Assembly (NCBI GenBank): GCA_937924775.1
Contig: CALDUT010000003.1
Span: 124,001-188,000 of the forward strand
Source of the DNA: an uncultured Gemmata sp.
Lineage (GTDB): Bacteria > Planctomycetota > Planctomycetia > Gemmatales > Gemmataceae
DNA: 64,000 nt
Direction: 5' to 3'
The notes under the pieces are model-generated. The model was not told where the DNA came from, did no database searches, and was given only the letters and a program-made list of their open reading frames with translations. Both the position numbers and the translations under genes were made by a program. Positions 17,853 through 26,931 of this stretch are shown here, piece by piece (position 1 is the first letter of the stretch; every line of letters starts with the position of its first letter).

Positions 17853-18296
17853 TCACTTCGTGCCGGTGCAGGGTTTGGCCATGACCGCGATGATCAGTTG
17901 TTCCCCGGCTTTGGTGCGATGCGGCGTGACGATCGGGAAAAACTTGTCGCAGGCACAGGCATAGCTGACCGCATCCATCGCAGGCGGCTGAAGCGTTAGG
18001 GTGATGCGGCCGTTTTCATCTTTGTGCCGATCCACTTGCACTTTCAACACCTGCTGATCGGTGAGATTGATCGTGGTCGATTCGCCCACGGGAATCGACT
18101 TCGATTCGGTCGCCACCAACTTAAAGCCGGTCAGTTTAGGATCACGTTTTTGGACTTCCTTGGCCAAATCTTTCAACCGGGGATCCACCTGCTGGTTCTG
18201 ATCGGTAGCCAGCACAATCACCACCATCACGCGAACGGGGGTTTCCGGAGTCGGGTCGGCGATAACAAGGAATGGGGCGACGATCAAAGCGGTCAT
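17853..18296 (-). CDS. Secreted hypothetical protein of the ECF sigma operon
   Basis: A 147-residue protein with an N-terminal hydrophobic segment (MTALIVAPFLVIADPTPETP), probably a signal peptide. The remaining part is beta-rich and includes VVIVLATDQNQQVDPRLKDL and a Cys pair (YACACDKFF). I do not recognise a family. It begins ten bases after the end of the membrane protein at 18307 and is the third gene of the sigma-factor operon, so it may belong to the response controlled by that sigma factor. That role is inferred from order alone. Confidence 0.7.
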   Translation of the reverse strand: MTALIVAPFLVIADPTPETPVRVMVVIVLATDQNQQVDPRLKDLAKEVQKRDPKLTGFKLVATESKSIPVGESTTINLTDQQVLKVQVDRHKDENGRITLTLQPPAMDAVSYACACDKFFPIVTPHRTKAGEQLIIAVMAKPCTGTK

Positions 18297-18306
18297 GATT
18301 CAGAGT

Positions 18307-18912
18307 TCAGCGGGGTTTGGCAGCGAAAATCATCGGGGCGGCATCAGGACCAGGGACTACATGGGGCCAAGCACCCGATAGGGTTTCGTCGATTTTCACC
18401 TCTTCAGGAGTGGCCAGAACGATAACAACGGGCAATAAATCCCGCCCCACGGGCAACCAACCGTCGCCAGGCACCCGGTGGAGAACCACATCGTCATCGG
18501 TGGCGATGGGTAAAACTGTGGTTTCGGGGTGTTCTTCCGGTTGGGTGGAAGCCGGGGCAGACGGAATCTCGCGTGGGGCTGGTGAGCGTTCCGCGAGTTG
18601 TACTTCTGGAGCGACCGGCTGGGCGAAGTGGTTATAAAGCAGAACTCCGGCGAGACCCGCGGCGGCCACCGTCAGCACCGTCACGAGGGCGATGGTCCAG
18701 CGACGATGGTCGTGGCCGCGGAGAGGCTCGCGGTGAGTGGCTTTCGGTGTAGCGAAAAGTTCGGCCTGGATGGCCAAGCGGGTGGCCTCCCAGGCGGTGG
18801 GGCCGGGTTCGGGGGGGGCCACAGCCTTGACAGCGCGGGGATCACCCTGGATGTAGGCCGCGAGTGGATCGCGGGGCGAGGGGTCGAACGGATGGGGGCT
18901 GTGTGCTGTCAT
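18307..18912 (-). CDS. Single-pass membrane protein, possible anti-sigma factor
   Basis: A 201-residue protein with a cytoplasmic N-terminal region of about 70 residues, one membrane helix at about 73-94 (TIALVTVLTVAAAGLAGVLL) and a Pro/Glu-rich exterior region. Its start overlaps the sigma-factor stop by four bases (ATGA), the usual layout for an ECF sigma with its cognate anti-sigma. It lacks the HxxxCxxC zinc motif of ZAS-type anti-sigma factors, so if it binds the sigma it is of another class. The role is inferred from position and topology. Confidence 0.65.
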   Translation of the reverse strand: MTAHSPHPFDPSPRDPLAAYIQGDPRAVKAVAPPEPGPTAWEATRLAIQAELFATPKATHREPLRGHDHRRWTIALVTVLTVAAAGLAGVLLYNHFAQPVAPEVQLAERSPAPREIPSAPASTQPEEHPETTVLPIATDDDVVLHRVPGDGWLPVGRDLLPVVIVLATPEEVKIDETLSGAWPHVVPGPDAAPMIFAAKPR

Positions 18913-19484
18913 GTTGGTTGGTAATTTGCGAGCAGTTCTTTGAGTTTCTGCCGGGCGTAAAAGAGGCGGCTCATAACAGTTCCGATCGAAATTCCCAGCG
19001 CTTCCGCAACTTCACGATACGTCAATCCGCCTTCCACATGCAAGACGAAGGTTTGGCGTTGCGCGGCCGGCAAACGGGCCAAGGCGGCGTCAACAGCACG
19101 GCGGAGGTCGTCACGTTCGAGGCCGGCATCGACGGGCAACGCAGTGGCTGAACAAAATTCGTTCAAAGCTGGTCTGATAGGTGCGGAAGGAAACCGCTCG
19201 TCGCGTTTGCGCTGCCGGCCGATGTCGAGGGCGGCGTTGCAGATAACACGCAACAGCCATGTTTTGAACGAACTGTGTCCGCGAAAGCGTTTCAAATGTT
19301 TCAGGGCGTTAATGAACCCATTTTGCACGGCATCGAGGGCATCAGCTTCGTGGCTGAGCAAACGGTACGCCACACGATAGGCCATGCTCCGATACCGGCA
19401 AAACAGTTCATCAAAGGCCGACCGGTCGCCATCGGCGAACCGCCGTAGCAGGATTTCGTCCGTCAGGGGTGCAACAGGCGGCAT
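18909..19484 (-). CDS. ECF-type RNA polymerase sigma factor
   Basis: A 191-residue sigma-70-family factor with regions 2 and 4 only. Region 2 covers about 20-85 (FDELFCRYRSMAYRVAYRLL, DAVQNGFINALKHLKRFRG, FKTWLLRVICNAALD). Region 4 covers about 130-185 (LPAAQRQTFVLHVEGGLTYR, VAEALGISIGTVMSRLFYAR). It directs core RNA polymerase to an extracytoplasmic-function regulon. It heads an operon with a membrane protein and a secreted protein. The 267-base gap upstream holds a 12-base palindrome GTTACTAGTAAC (19546-19557), which could be an operator. The trigger is unknown. Confidence 0.92.
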   Translation of the reverse strand: MPPVAPLTDEILLRRFADGDRSAFDELFCRYRSMAYRVAYRLLSHEADALDAVQNGFINALKHLKRFRGHSSFKTWLLRVICNAALDIGRQRKRDERFPSAPIRPALNEFCSATALPVDAGLERDDLRRAVDAALARLPAAQRQTFVLHVEGGLTYREVAEALGISIGTVMSRLFYARQKLKELLANYQPT

Positions 19485-19545
19485 GGTAGCTGTTCACAAG
19501 GCGGATCCAACCGTACCGGCCCATTGTACCCCGAGAGGGAGTTCT

Positions 19546-19557
19546 GTTACTAGTAAC
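19546..19557. promoter_or_regulatory. Palindrome in the sigma/TPR divergent region
   Basis: GTTACTAGTAAC is a perfect 12-base palindrome between the divergent ECF sigma gene and the TPR gene; GTAAC recurs at about 19575. It may be an operator. No regulator is identified. Confidence 0.3.
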
Positions 19558-19751
19558 CCCCATCATTTTGCTCCTGTAACAATTTGGACGAAGCCACTTG
19601 GGCGAAAATTCAAATAGCATCGCCAAAAACGGCAGTGCCGTTGGGGTTGAAAGTGGTCCTTCCGGCGGTTTACGATGTCGCATCGCCGCGCCAAGGCCCG
19701 CACTTGGCGGCCTACGGTTCCGGACGCGGCCAGTGCAAGGACGCGGAAGCT

Positions 19752-22700
19752 ATGCCGACGATCAACAAGCGTTTTCTCCTCAAACTCGTCCTCGTCCTTC
19801 TCGTCAGTAGCGGCTCGTTGATTGCCGTTCACGCGGTGCAATCGCGGCGCATTCCCGCAGCGCTGAAAGCCCAATCCGAACGGGCCGCGGAATTGGGCAA
19901 ACTCGATACAGCGATTCACTACTTGCGACAATATCTGGAATTTCACCCCGACGATGTGGATTCGCAAATCCAATTGGCCACATGGATTGAACAACGCACC
20001 CCCACCGCACGCGGCTGGTGGGATCTGTTGTTCCTGCACGATCGTATCCTGCGGCTGGACCCCGAGCGCCACGATATTCGCCGCAAAGCTTTGGCGATTT
20101 GCCTGAAACTGGGCCGATACACTGATGCCATCAGCCACGCGGAACACTTGCTGAAAACCTTCCCGACGGAACCCGAGTTGTGGCAACAGTTGGGAGCGGC
20201 TCAAGCGGGCCTCAATGAACTGGCCGCTGCCCGACAATCTTACGAAACTGCGATTCTTCAGGCTCCCGATCAATTGCTCGGTTACCAACGCTTGGCCCAG
20301 CTCGTCTGGCGGAACATGAACGACGCCGCCGCCGCCCGCGATGTGTTGAACCGTATGGTCCAAGCTCTCCCGCACGAGGCCGACGCCTATTTGATCCGCG
20401 CCCGTTTTGAGGTGTACACCGCGGAAGACCCGGGCTTCAGCACCGGCAAAGGGGGCGATCTCGTTCAGGCCCGCCGCGACTTGCATCGCGTCCTGGAACT
20501 CGATCCGGAACATGCCGAAGCGTCCCTGTTGTTGGCCGAAATCATGCAACGCCAACGGAATATTCCTGCAGCGCATGCCGTGCTGCGCGATGCAGTTGCG
20601 CTTTATCCACGCAACATCAAACTCATCCGGGCGCTGTCGTGGCTGGAACTGATCCGCGGCAACACCGCGGCCGCAATCACTGTTCTGGAAGATGGCGTGA
20701 AGGCTCTGCCGAATGGTTTGGATCTGATGGTGCCGCTGGCGGATCTGTTGATCCAGCAAGGAGATACGGCTCGAACAGCAGACATTCTGACCCGTTTGCA
20801 ACAACGGAAAGCCCCGAACACACAAGTCCAATACCTTCAAGCACGCATAGCGATGCGCGAGCAAAAATGGGCTGAGGCGATCACCATTTTGGAGAAATTA
20901 CGACACGAAATTCGCAATATGCCGGGTTTGGAGATTCAACTGAATCTGCTGTCAGCTGCATGCCACCAGAAACTCGGTGACCCCGAGGCGGAGGAGAAAG
21001 CCTATGAGCGGGTCCTCCATGTGGACCCTGGCCATGTGGTCGCTCGCGTCGGTTTGGGGAATTTGTACATGAATCTCGGCCGTTTCGACGATGCGGTCCG
21101 GCAATTGGAGGTGGCCATCAAATCCCCATATGCCACAGGTGTCGTTGTCAGCCAATATGTCCGGCTCAAATCACGCCTGATCGTGCGGGCGGCCCGCCCT
21201 GGCGATTGGCTGTTGTTGGAACGGGATCTGAACGCCAGCGCTCACAAATTCCCCCGGGGTTCGTCCGAACCGGTCATTCTGCGGGCCGAAATGTTGGTTT
21301 TACAGGGTCAGGGGACCAACGCTGTCAAGCTGCTGCGTAAGGAATCGGCTATTCGCCCCAACGATGCTCGGTTGTGGGCGGCTTTGGCCTTGACCACCGC
21401 CGACTACCACGGTGTCGCGGCGGGCTTGGCCGTTCTGGATGAGGCCCAAACCCTCGTTGGCGATAGCACCGATTTCCGGCTGGCCCGGGCCCATCTGTAC
21501 GCCCGCGAACCGGGACGGATCCGCCCCATCGCCGCCCTCGGAGAGCAAATCGACGCTTGGCCAGAAACTGAACAGCTCCGCCTGCTGGCCGGTTTGGTCG
21601 AAGTCTACGATCAGATCAACGATCAACCGCGGCTCATCCAAACTCTGCGGCGGATTCTCAACCGCCAGCCTGGCAATACCGCGATGTGGCGGAAAATGTA
21701 CGAACGGGCATCGCCCCACGATCCGGCATCCCACGAAGCCCGCGCGGCTCTGGTGAAAATCGAAGGCGAAAACGGCCCGTCGGTTCTCCTCTGCGATGCT
21801 CGTGGGTCACAACCGCAGCAGTACTTGGCGCGGCTGATCCAGAGCTTCGGGGAAAACCCCTCGCACGCCGATGCGTGCCTGGCTTTGGCTCGCGCCAAAC
21901 ACGCTGTCGGTGATGCCGCGGCGGCGGCGGCTCTGGTGGAACGGGCGTTCCGGCTCGAACCAACACGCTACGAAACGGCCGAAGCACTGTTGCTGCATTA
22001 TGCTCAAACCCGCGACATGACCCGGATTCAATCGTTGCTGGATCAGCTCGCAAGCGATCCGCGTTGGGCCGGGGAACCCTTCCGCCGGGTGGTGGGTCGC
22101 GTCCTGCCGCAAGTGCCCCAGGCGGCGGTGGAGATTCTCAATGCGTGCCGACCGCTATTGAAGGGCGACCCTCAAGCCCGTGGCTGGGTGGCTGAATGCG
22201 CGATCCAGTTGAAGCACCCCGAAACGGCTCACATCCTCGATCTGGCCACGCAATTGCCAAGCTCCCACAGCGACGATTGGCTGCGCAAGGCGTTATTCCT
22301 CGCCCAAGACGACCCCGCCGCGGGGGCCACCGTGGTGGCCGCGGCCAAAGACAAACTACCGCCAGCCGATTACTTCGCCCTGGTGGCAGTCTACGCGGAA
22401 AGTGCTGCCGGCCGTACATTCCAACCCGCGGTGGACGATCCCGAACAGAAGAAACTCCTCGTCCAAGCCCGCTTGGCGGTGAAGCTGTCGTGTGGACAAA
22501 CCGTGCCAGCCGGTCAACTGTTGGAAGATTATCTTAACGACAAGAACCTGCCCGCAAACCATGCCGACTGGGCCCGGCGGAATCTCGCGATGATTTATGC
22601 CGTCGGCGGAACGCCCGAAGACCGCCTCCGGGCGATGAAACTTCTCCGCGATGTGGCCACCGACACCAACACCGCCCTCGACGATCTCCGGGCCACCGTT

Positions 22701-23987
22701 AGCGCGATGACGGCCCTGGCCCGTTATTTGGAAGGGCCCGATCGCCGCGAAGCCCTCGGCCGGGCCATTCGCGCCATGGAAGCGATTCACAAGCGAACTC
22801 AAGCGCCCACGGATCTCTTCGGATTGGCACAACTGTACCGGGCCGCCAACAACCGCGAGGCCAGCCGGAAGTGCTTGCAACAGCTCCTCAACCGGCCCCA
22901 AGAGGAAATTGAAAAAGACCCCGCCTACACGTTCTATCTGACCACCGCTTTAGACGAATTGGTCGAAGATGGCAACTTCGCTGCGGCGGAAGCCTTCGCG
23001 GGGCGATTGCTCCAGCTTCGCGTCAACGATTTCGCGTCGCTGGCCACCATCGCCCGCTTTGAAGCGAAAGCCGGCCGGCCTGAACGGGCCCTCACCGTGG
23101 CCGAAGATTATGCCCGCCTAGCCGAAGCTTCTGCCGGCGATTATCTGGCCCGTTCGGCCCAGGTCGCGGAACTGCTGGATGAACTCAGCCGCTTGCCGCA
23201 TATCCGCGGCACGCCGGCGGGCCGAAAAATGACGACGGCAGCCGCCGAACGCTTCGCAGCGCTTGTGCCCAACCGTCCTGATGCCATTGTCGGTGTGGTC
23301 GGGGCCTTGGCGGCCGATGGTCGGGAAGCCGAGGCCTTCGACCGCATCGAACGTTTCCGCCACTATTTGCCGCTACGGCTCCGCGCAGCGGCCGGGCTGG
23401 CGATCGTTCGTGCCGGCCACGTCACCGATCAACAGGCGCAGGTGGTGGAAGAGTGGCTGAGCGAATGTCTGGCCACCGAGCCGGATTCGGTTCTGCATCG
23501 GCTCAATAAAGCGGAGTTCCACGCACACCGGGGCGATATCGCCGCGGCGGTCGCTCTGTTACGCCAGGTTTTGACCCAGGAGCCCCAAAATGTGGTGGCG
23601 TTGAACAATCTGGCGTGGCTGCTGGCCGCCGATCCCAGCACCGCCGCCGAAGCGATGGAATTGGTCAACCGGGCCACCCGCGAACGCGGCCTGACCGGGG
23701 ATTTGCTCGACACCCGCGCCCGGATTCGCGTTACTCTCAAGCAACTCCCAGACGCCGAAGCGGATCTCGCCGAGGCCATCAGCCATCAACCCACGGCCTT
23801 ACGGTGGTTCCACGTCGCCCTGCTCCGCATGAATCAGTCCCCGGCCGCCACCGCGCAGGCGCACAAAGCCTTCGCGGAGGCCCAACGCCGAGGTTTGGAT
23901 CAGAAAATGATCCACCCCGCCGACTTACCCACTTACCGGGTTCTGGAAGCAGCGACCCGCTCGTCCACACCTCGCGCGGAACGCTGA
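19752..23987 (+). CDS. Giant tetratricopeptide-repeat protein
   Basis: A 1411-residue protein with a short cytoplasmic N-terminus, a membrane anchor or signal at about 8-28 (LLKLVLVLLVSSGSLIAVHA) and then almost continuous TPR-type helical hairpins to the end. Recognisable repeats include LDTAIHYLRQYLEFHPDDVD, AEEKAYERVLHVDPGHVVAR and AAVALLRQVLTQEPQNVVAL. TPR superhelices hold partner proteins; a membrane-tethered one of this size is likely an extracytoplasmic scaffold, perhaps in secretion or polysaccharide export, but no partner is visible. The frame opens upstream at 19584, but the ATG at 19752 is next to GGAAG and begins the anchor. It is divergent from the ECF sigma operon. Confidence 0.85.
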   Translation: MPTINKRFLLKLVLVLLVSSGSLIAVHAVQSRRIPAALKAQSERAAELGKLDTAIHYLRQYLEFHPDDVDSQIQLATWIEQRTPTARGWWDLLFLHDRILRLDPERHDIRRKALAICLKLGRYTDAISHAEHLLKTFPTEPELWQQLGAAQAGLNELAAARQSYETAILQAPDQLLGYQRLAQLVWRNMNDAAAARDVLNRMVQALPHEADAYLIRARFEVYTAEDPGFSTGKGGDLVQARRDLHRVLELDPEHAEASLLLAEIMQRQRNIPAAHAVLRDAVALYPRNIKLIRALSWLELIRGNTAAAITVLEDGVKALPNGLDLMVPLADLLIQQGDTARTADILTRLQQRKAPNTQVQYLQARIAMREQKWAEAITILEKLRHEIRNMPGLEIQLNLLSAACHQKLGDPEAEEKAYERVLHVDPGHVVARVGLGNLYMNLGRFDDAVRQLEVAIKSPYATGVVVSQYVRLKSRLIVRAARPGDWLLLERDLNASAHKFPRGSSEPVILRAEMLVLQGQGTNAVKLLRKESAIRPNDARLWAALALTTADYHGVAAGLAVLDEAQTLVGDSTDFRLARAHLYAREPGRIRPIAALGEQIDAWPETEQLRLLAGLVEVYDQINDQPRLIQTLRRILNRQPGNTAMWRKMYERASPHDPASHEARAALVKIEGENGPSVLLCDARGSQPQQYLARLIQSFGENPSHADACLALARAKHAVGDAAAAAALVERAFRLEPTRYETAEALLLHYAQTRDMTRIQSLLDQLASDPRWAGEPFRRVVGRVLPQVPQAAVEILNACRPLLKGDPQARGWVAECAIQLKHPETAHILDLATQLPSSHSDDWLRKALFLAQDDPAAGATVVAAAKDKLPPADYFALVAVYAESAAGRTFQPAVDDPEQKKLLVQARLAVKLSCGQTVPAGQLLEDYLNDKNLPANHADWARRNLAMIYAVGGTPEDRLRAMKLLRDVATDTNTALDDLRATVSAMTALARYLEGPDRREALGRAIRAMEAIHKRTQAPTDLFGLAQLYRAANNREASRKCLQQLLNRPQEEIEKDPAYTFYLTTALDELVEDGNFAAAEAFAGRLLQLRVNDFASLATIARFEAKAGRPERALTVAEDYARLAEASAGDYLARSAQVAELLDELSRLPHIRGTPAGRKMTTAAAERFAALVPNRPDAIVGVVGALAADGREAEAFDRIERFRHYLPLRLRAAAGLAIVRAGHVTDQQAQVVEEWLSECLATEPDSVLHRLNKAEFHAHRGDIAAAVALLRQVLTQEPQNVVALNNLAWLLAADPSTAAEAMELVNRATRERGLTGDLLDTRARIRVTLKQLPDAEADLAEAISHQPTALRWFHVALLRMNQSPAATAQAHKAFAEAQRRGLDQKMIHPADLPTYRVLEAATRSSTPRAER

Positions 23988-24005
23988 GTGCTAATACAAG
24001 CGGAA

Positions 24006-24030
24006 GCTGGCGGGGCTACCACCCGCCAGC
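24006..24030. terminator. Bidirectional terminator-like hairpin
   Basis: GCTGGCGGG (24006-24014) and CCCGCCAGC (24022-24030) form a perfect nine-base-pair stem with a seven-base loop, midway between the convergent TPR and CBS-SpoIIE genes. No U-run follows on the plus strand. Confidence 0.5.
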
Positions 24031-24053
24031 GAAACCCCGAAGCTGAGCGAATC

Positions 24054-25244
24054 TCAGATGAGTTCACCCACCACCAGGGTCACATCATCGCTGAGCGGTT
24101 GGTCGCCGCGGAAACGGCGTTGGTCTGAGAGTAATTCTTCCGTGAGTTTTCCGGCGCCCAAATGCCCATACCTCACCAACGCCTCTTTGAGCCGTTCGGT
24201 ACCGTAGCCTTCGCCCAGCTCATTCCGCGCTTCCACCAACCCATCGGTGAAGAAGCACAGGCGATCCCCGGGTTCGAGAGGAATTTGCTGTTCGCGGTAG
24301 CTTTCTTCAGGAATTATACCCAACATAAAGCCTTGTGCCATAAGCATTTGGACATTTTGCGTTCCCGACACAAAGCGCATCGGGTACGGGTGGCCGGCGT
24401 TGGCATAGGTCAGGATGCGGTTGCGTCGATCAAACACTCCGTAGAATGCGGTGACGAACCGCTCATCGGCCAATCCCTGGAGCCGTTGGTTCATGGCACT
24501 GAGAACTTCCCCAGGGGAGATCGTCGAGCCGGAAACTTCGTTGAAGGCGGTCCGGCACATGATCGCCACCATCGCAGCCGCGATGCTGTGGCCGCTGGCA
24601 TCGGCGATGAGAAAGCCCAAGTGATCGGGGTCGGGAAGTGCGATGGCGTAGAAATCGCCACCCAAATGATCGAGGGGGGCATAATGGACGCCCCAGCGGA
24701 TTTCCGGCCAATCCGGAGGTTCGTGCGGCAATAGCAAGCGGGTTTGCAACCGCCCGGCGGCCCGGAGGTTGTAGCGTAATTCGGCATCGCGGGCCAGGAT
24801 CTCGTCAATTGCCCGTTTCAGTTCTTGGGTGCGATCCTCGATGAGCCGGTTGAGGTAGTCGGTGCGTTGGCTCATCAACAGCCGGGTAGAGATGATGCCG
24901 ATGACCCGGCCCTCCTCCACCACCGGCAAATGCCGCACCCGGGCCCGATTCATGAACTCCACCACATCTTCCCAGCCCCAATCCGGTGAGACGCTGTGCG
25001 GATTGGGCGTCATCCAACACGACACGGGCAAATCCTGCCAACCCTCTTCCGCCGTCATGATCCGCCGTAACAGATCGCGTTCCGTGAAAATGCCAACCAG
25101 CCGCGTACCATTTTCCACCACCAAAACGCTACCGATCCGCAAACGGTTCATCGCCTCAAGGACCGTGCGAATCGGGCAATCCGGGGCCACCATAACCGGT
25201 TCGGTTTGCATAATCTCCCGAACCGTGAAAGTCGTTTTCGGCAT
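24054..25244 (-). CDS. CBS-domain PP2C (SpoIIE-type) serine phosphatase
   Basis: A 396-residue fusion. Two CBS domains (about 8-65 and 77-130) are followed by a coiled coil (about 135-165) and a SpoIIE/RsbU-type phosphatase domain (about 180-395). Metal-binding signatures HLGGDFYAI, ADASGHS and SDDVTLVV are present, so it should be active. CBS pairs bind adenosine nucleotides, and SpoIIE-type phosphatases usually dephosphorylate anti-sigma-factor antagonists, so the protein may couple energy state to a sigma-factor switch. No antagonist gene is adjacent. The ATG at 25244 precedes the first CBS domain directly. It is divergent from the Nudix gene at 25412. Confidence 0.88.
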   Translation of the reverse strand: MPKTTFTVREIMQTEPVMVAPDCPIRTVLEAMNRLRIGSVLVVENGTRLVGIFTERDLLRRIMTAEEGWQDLPVSCWMTPNPHSVSPDWGWEDVVEFMNRARVRHLPVVEEGRVIGIISTRLLMSQRTDYLNRLIEDRTQELKRAIDEILARDAELRYNLRAAGRLQTRLLLPHEPPDWPEIRWGVHYAPLDHLGGDFYAIALPDPDHLGFLIADASGHSIAAAMVAIMCRTAFNEVSGSTISPGEVLSAMNQRLQGLADERFVTAFYGVFDRRNRILTYANAGHPYPMRFVSGTQNVQMLMAQGFMLGIIPEESYREQQIPLEPGDRLCFFTDGLVEARNELGEGYGTERLKEALVRYGHLGAGKLTEELLSDQRRFRGDQPLSDDVTLVVGELI

Positions 25245-25411
25245 GACGTTCTAAAACCTCGAAGTTGATTGCGATCAATCCCATCGTAACGGAATTACAA
25301 AACGCATGGATTTCCAAGCGGCTTGTTCCGACAATACCTTCGGCTGGCAACTTGACCTCCTCCCCTAATACCGGTCAAGATACGGTCATCTGACTCGCAC
25401 GGAACCATTCC

Positions 25412-25834
25412 ATGCCGATTTGGGTACGTCAGGCCGCCGCGGTACCAATCCGGGACGAGCGGGTGTGTTTAGTGACCTCCAGCAGTGGCCGCCGCTGGGT
25501 CATCCCCAAGGGGCAGATCGACCCTGGTCACACCGCGGGAGAAGCCGCACTCGTGGAGGCGTGGGAGGAAGCCGGCTTGGTTGGTGCCCTCGATGCGGAC
25601 CCGCTAGGGACGTATGCCTACGAAAAGATGGGCCGGGAACTGCATGTCTTAGTCTATCGCATGGTGGTGACCGATGTGCGCGAGCAGTGGCCCGAGAAGG
25701 GCCTGCGTGCCCGCGAATGGTTCACGCTCGACGACGCCCTCGACCGCATCGAAGAACCCGGCTTACGCGAACTGTTACGCCTCGCGTTCCATCTCAAACA
25801 TCCCGATAAACTCATCACTCTGGCCAGTGCCTGA
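25412..25834 (+). CDS. Nudix-family protein with altered Nudix box
   Basis: A 140-residue Nudix-fold protein resembling diadenosine/diphosphoinositol polyphosphate hydrolases (VIPKGQIDPG opening). The Nudix box is altered: the first conserved Glu is His (GQIDPGHTAG) and the Arg before the metal-binding cluster is Val (LVEAWEEAGL). The two Glu residues of the cluster are kept, so activity is possible. The ATG at 25412 follows a short pyrimidine-rich stretch and no strong ribosome site. A TTGACC-containing region (about 25351) upstream may hold its promoter. It is convergent with the DUF4380-like gene. Confidence 0.8.
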   Translation: MPIWVRQAAAVPIRDERVCLVTSSSGRRWVIPKGQIDPGHTAGEAALVEAWEEAGLVGALDADPLGTYAYEKMGRELHVLVYRMVVTDVREQWPEKGLRAREWFTLDDALDRIEEPGLRELLRLAFHLKHPDKLITLASA

Positions 25835-25843
25835 GGGGCTTGC

Positions 25844-25916
25844 CAACGCCGGAAAGCCGCTGGCTGTGGCCCCTGCCGCGGATATGTCCAACAGTTGACC
25901 AGGCCCTCCGGCGTTG
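25844..25916. terminator. Long-loop inverted repeat between convergent genes
   Basis: CAACGCCGGA (25844-25853) and TCCGGCGTTG (25907-25916) are perfect ten-base arms with a 53-base interior that has further pairing potential. The gap also contains CTGCGG/CCGCAG (25929-25934, 25946-25951). They probably serve as terminators or a structured 3' end. Confidence 0.35.
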
Positions 25917-25973
25917 AGAGGCTTGGCCCTGCGGGTAGACCGAATCCGCAGCGACGGCCCCCTACAATCAACC

Positions 25974-26900
25974 TCATTGGCTCAGTAGCGGCAGAATCAC
26001 CCGGTCGACATCGGCTTCGGTATGAACCGGTGGCACGTTGCCATAGAGTTCCCACGATTCTACCAACTCGGCGGATTGTCCGGGTGCAAGCGTCACCAAT
26101 TCCCCCACGGTTTCCATTTCCAACATATCTTCATTGGAGAATGTCTGATACCGGGTGCCCCAGTCGGGATACACTGCCCCTTCGCGATAATCGAACCGCT
26201 TGACAAACAGGACGCCGGAATTGAGATAACCCACCCACCCCTCGCGGTGGGCCAAGCCGATCTTGGTGGGGCCTTTGTTGACGTCCTGACGCAGGAAAAT
26301 GTATTTGTGCCCAAACGTCCACCGGGTATCGGCGAAATCGAAGTAAGGCCACAGAATCAGTTCCTGATTGGGCCCGAAGTCCTTGGGGGATCTGGCATTG
26401 CGGACATGACCGGGGTGGGGTCGTTTGGGGGGCAGCGGGATAATTTCCAGTCCGCCGGGGGCCAGAACGGTGGGGCCCCAGGGAGCCAATGGCGTCGGTT
26501 CGGTCCCAATATTGGTGACCCGGAGTGTCACGTCCACCCGTGACCCGGTATCCGCGAGGCGTAATTCCATTACCTTCTGAATCCCGTACTCGGTTTCCGG
26601 GGGCGGGGTGAAGCGGGCGGCGTGGGGTCCCAGAGCTTCCCATTGCACCGGGTGATTGTCGGGAAAGTAGGTCCGCGTCAGGTCTTCGGGAGCGATCCAG
26701 AAGCGATGCCCGCCGCGAATCAGCCACTCCGGTTCGCCGGTCCCGCCCATCATCGATTCGTAGTTCTTCATCACGTTCACGCCACCGCTTAACCGGTAAC
26801 TGATGACGCGGGGACCAACATCCAGCGTCACGATCAGTTCCGCGTCGCGATTGCTGAGCCGCAGATTGTTTTTCCAACCGCGATATTCGACAACTTCCAT
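25974..26900 (-). CDS. DUF4380-like protein (galactose mutarotase-like fold)
   Basis: A 308-residue cytoplasmic protein rich in beta strands. The opening MEVVEYRGWKNNLRLSNRDA and the middle RGGHRFWIAPED and WGPTVLAPGG segments resemble DUF4380 proteins, which share the sugar-binding fold of aldose epimerases. Activity is unknown. The reading frame opens earlier at 26942, but the ATG at 26900 starts the conserved part, and the preceding stretch is the arm of a strong hairpin (26932-26959). That hairpin, followed by a T-run on the minus strand, lies in its leader and could act as an attenuator. Confidence 0.78.
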   Translation of the reverse strand: MEVVEYRGWKNNLRLSNRDAELIVTLDVGPRVISYRLSGGVNVMKNYESMMGGTGEPEWLIRGGHRFWIAPEDLTRTYFPDNHPVQWEALGPHAARFTPPPETEYGIQKVMELRLADTGSRVDVTLRVTNIGTEPTPLAPWGPTVLAPGGLEIIPLPPKRPHPGHVRNARSPKDFGPNQELILWPYFDFADTRWTFGHKYIFLRQDVNKGPTKIGLAHREGWVGYLNSGVLFVKRFDYREGAVYPDWGTRYQTFSNEDMLEMETVGELVTLAPGQSAELVESWELYGNVPPVHTEADVDRVILPLLSQ

Positions 26901-26931
26901 GGGTGGCCTCAAGTAACGGTGAAAAACGTGT

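Noticed and set aside
19563..20864. 433-codon minus-strand open frame opposite the TPR gene
   Set aside because: Antisense shadow produced by GC-rich codon use; low-complexity and not protein-like.
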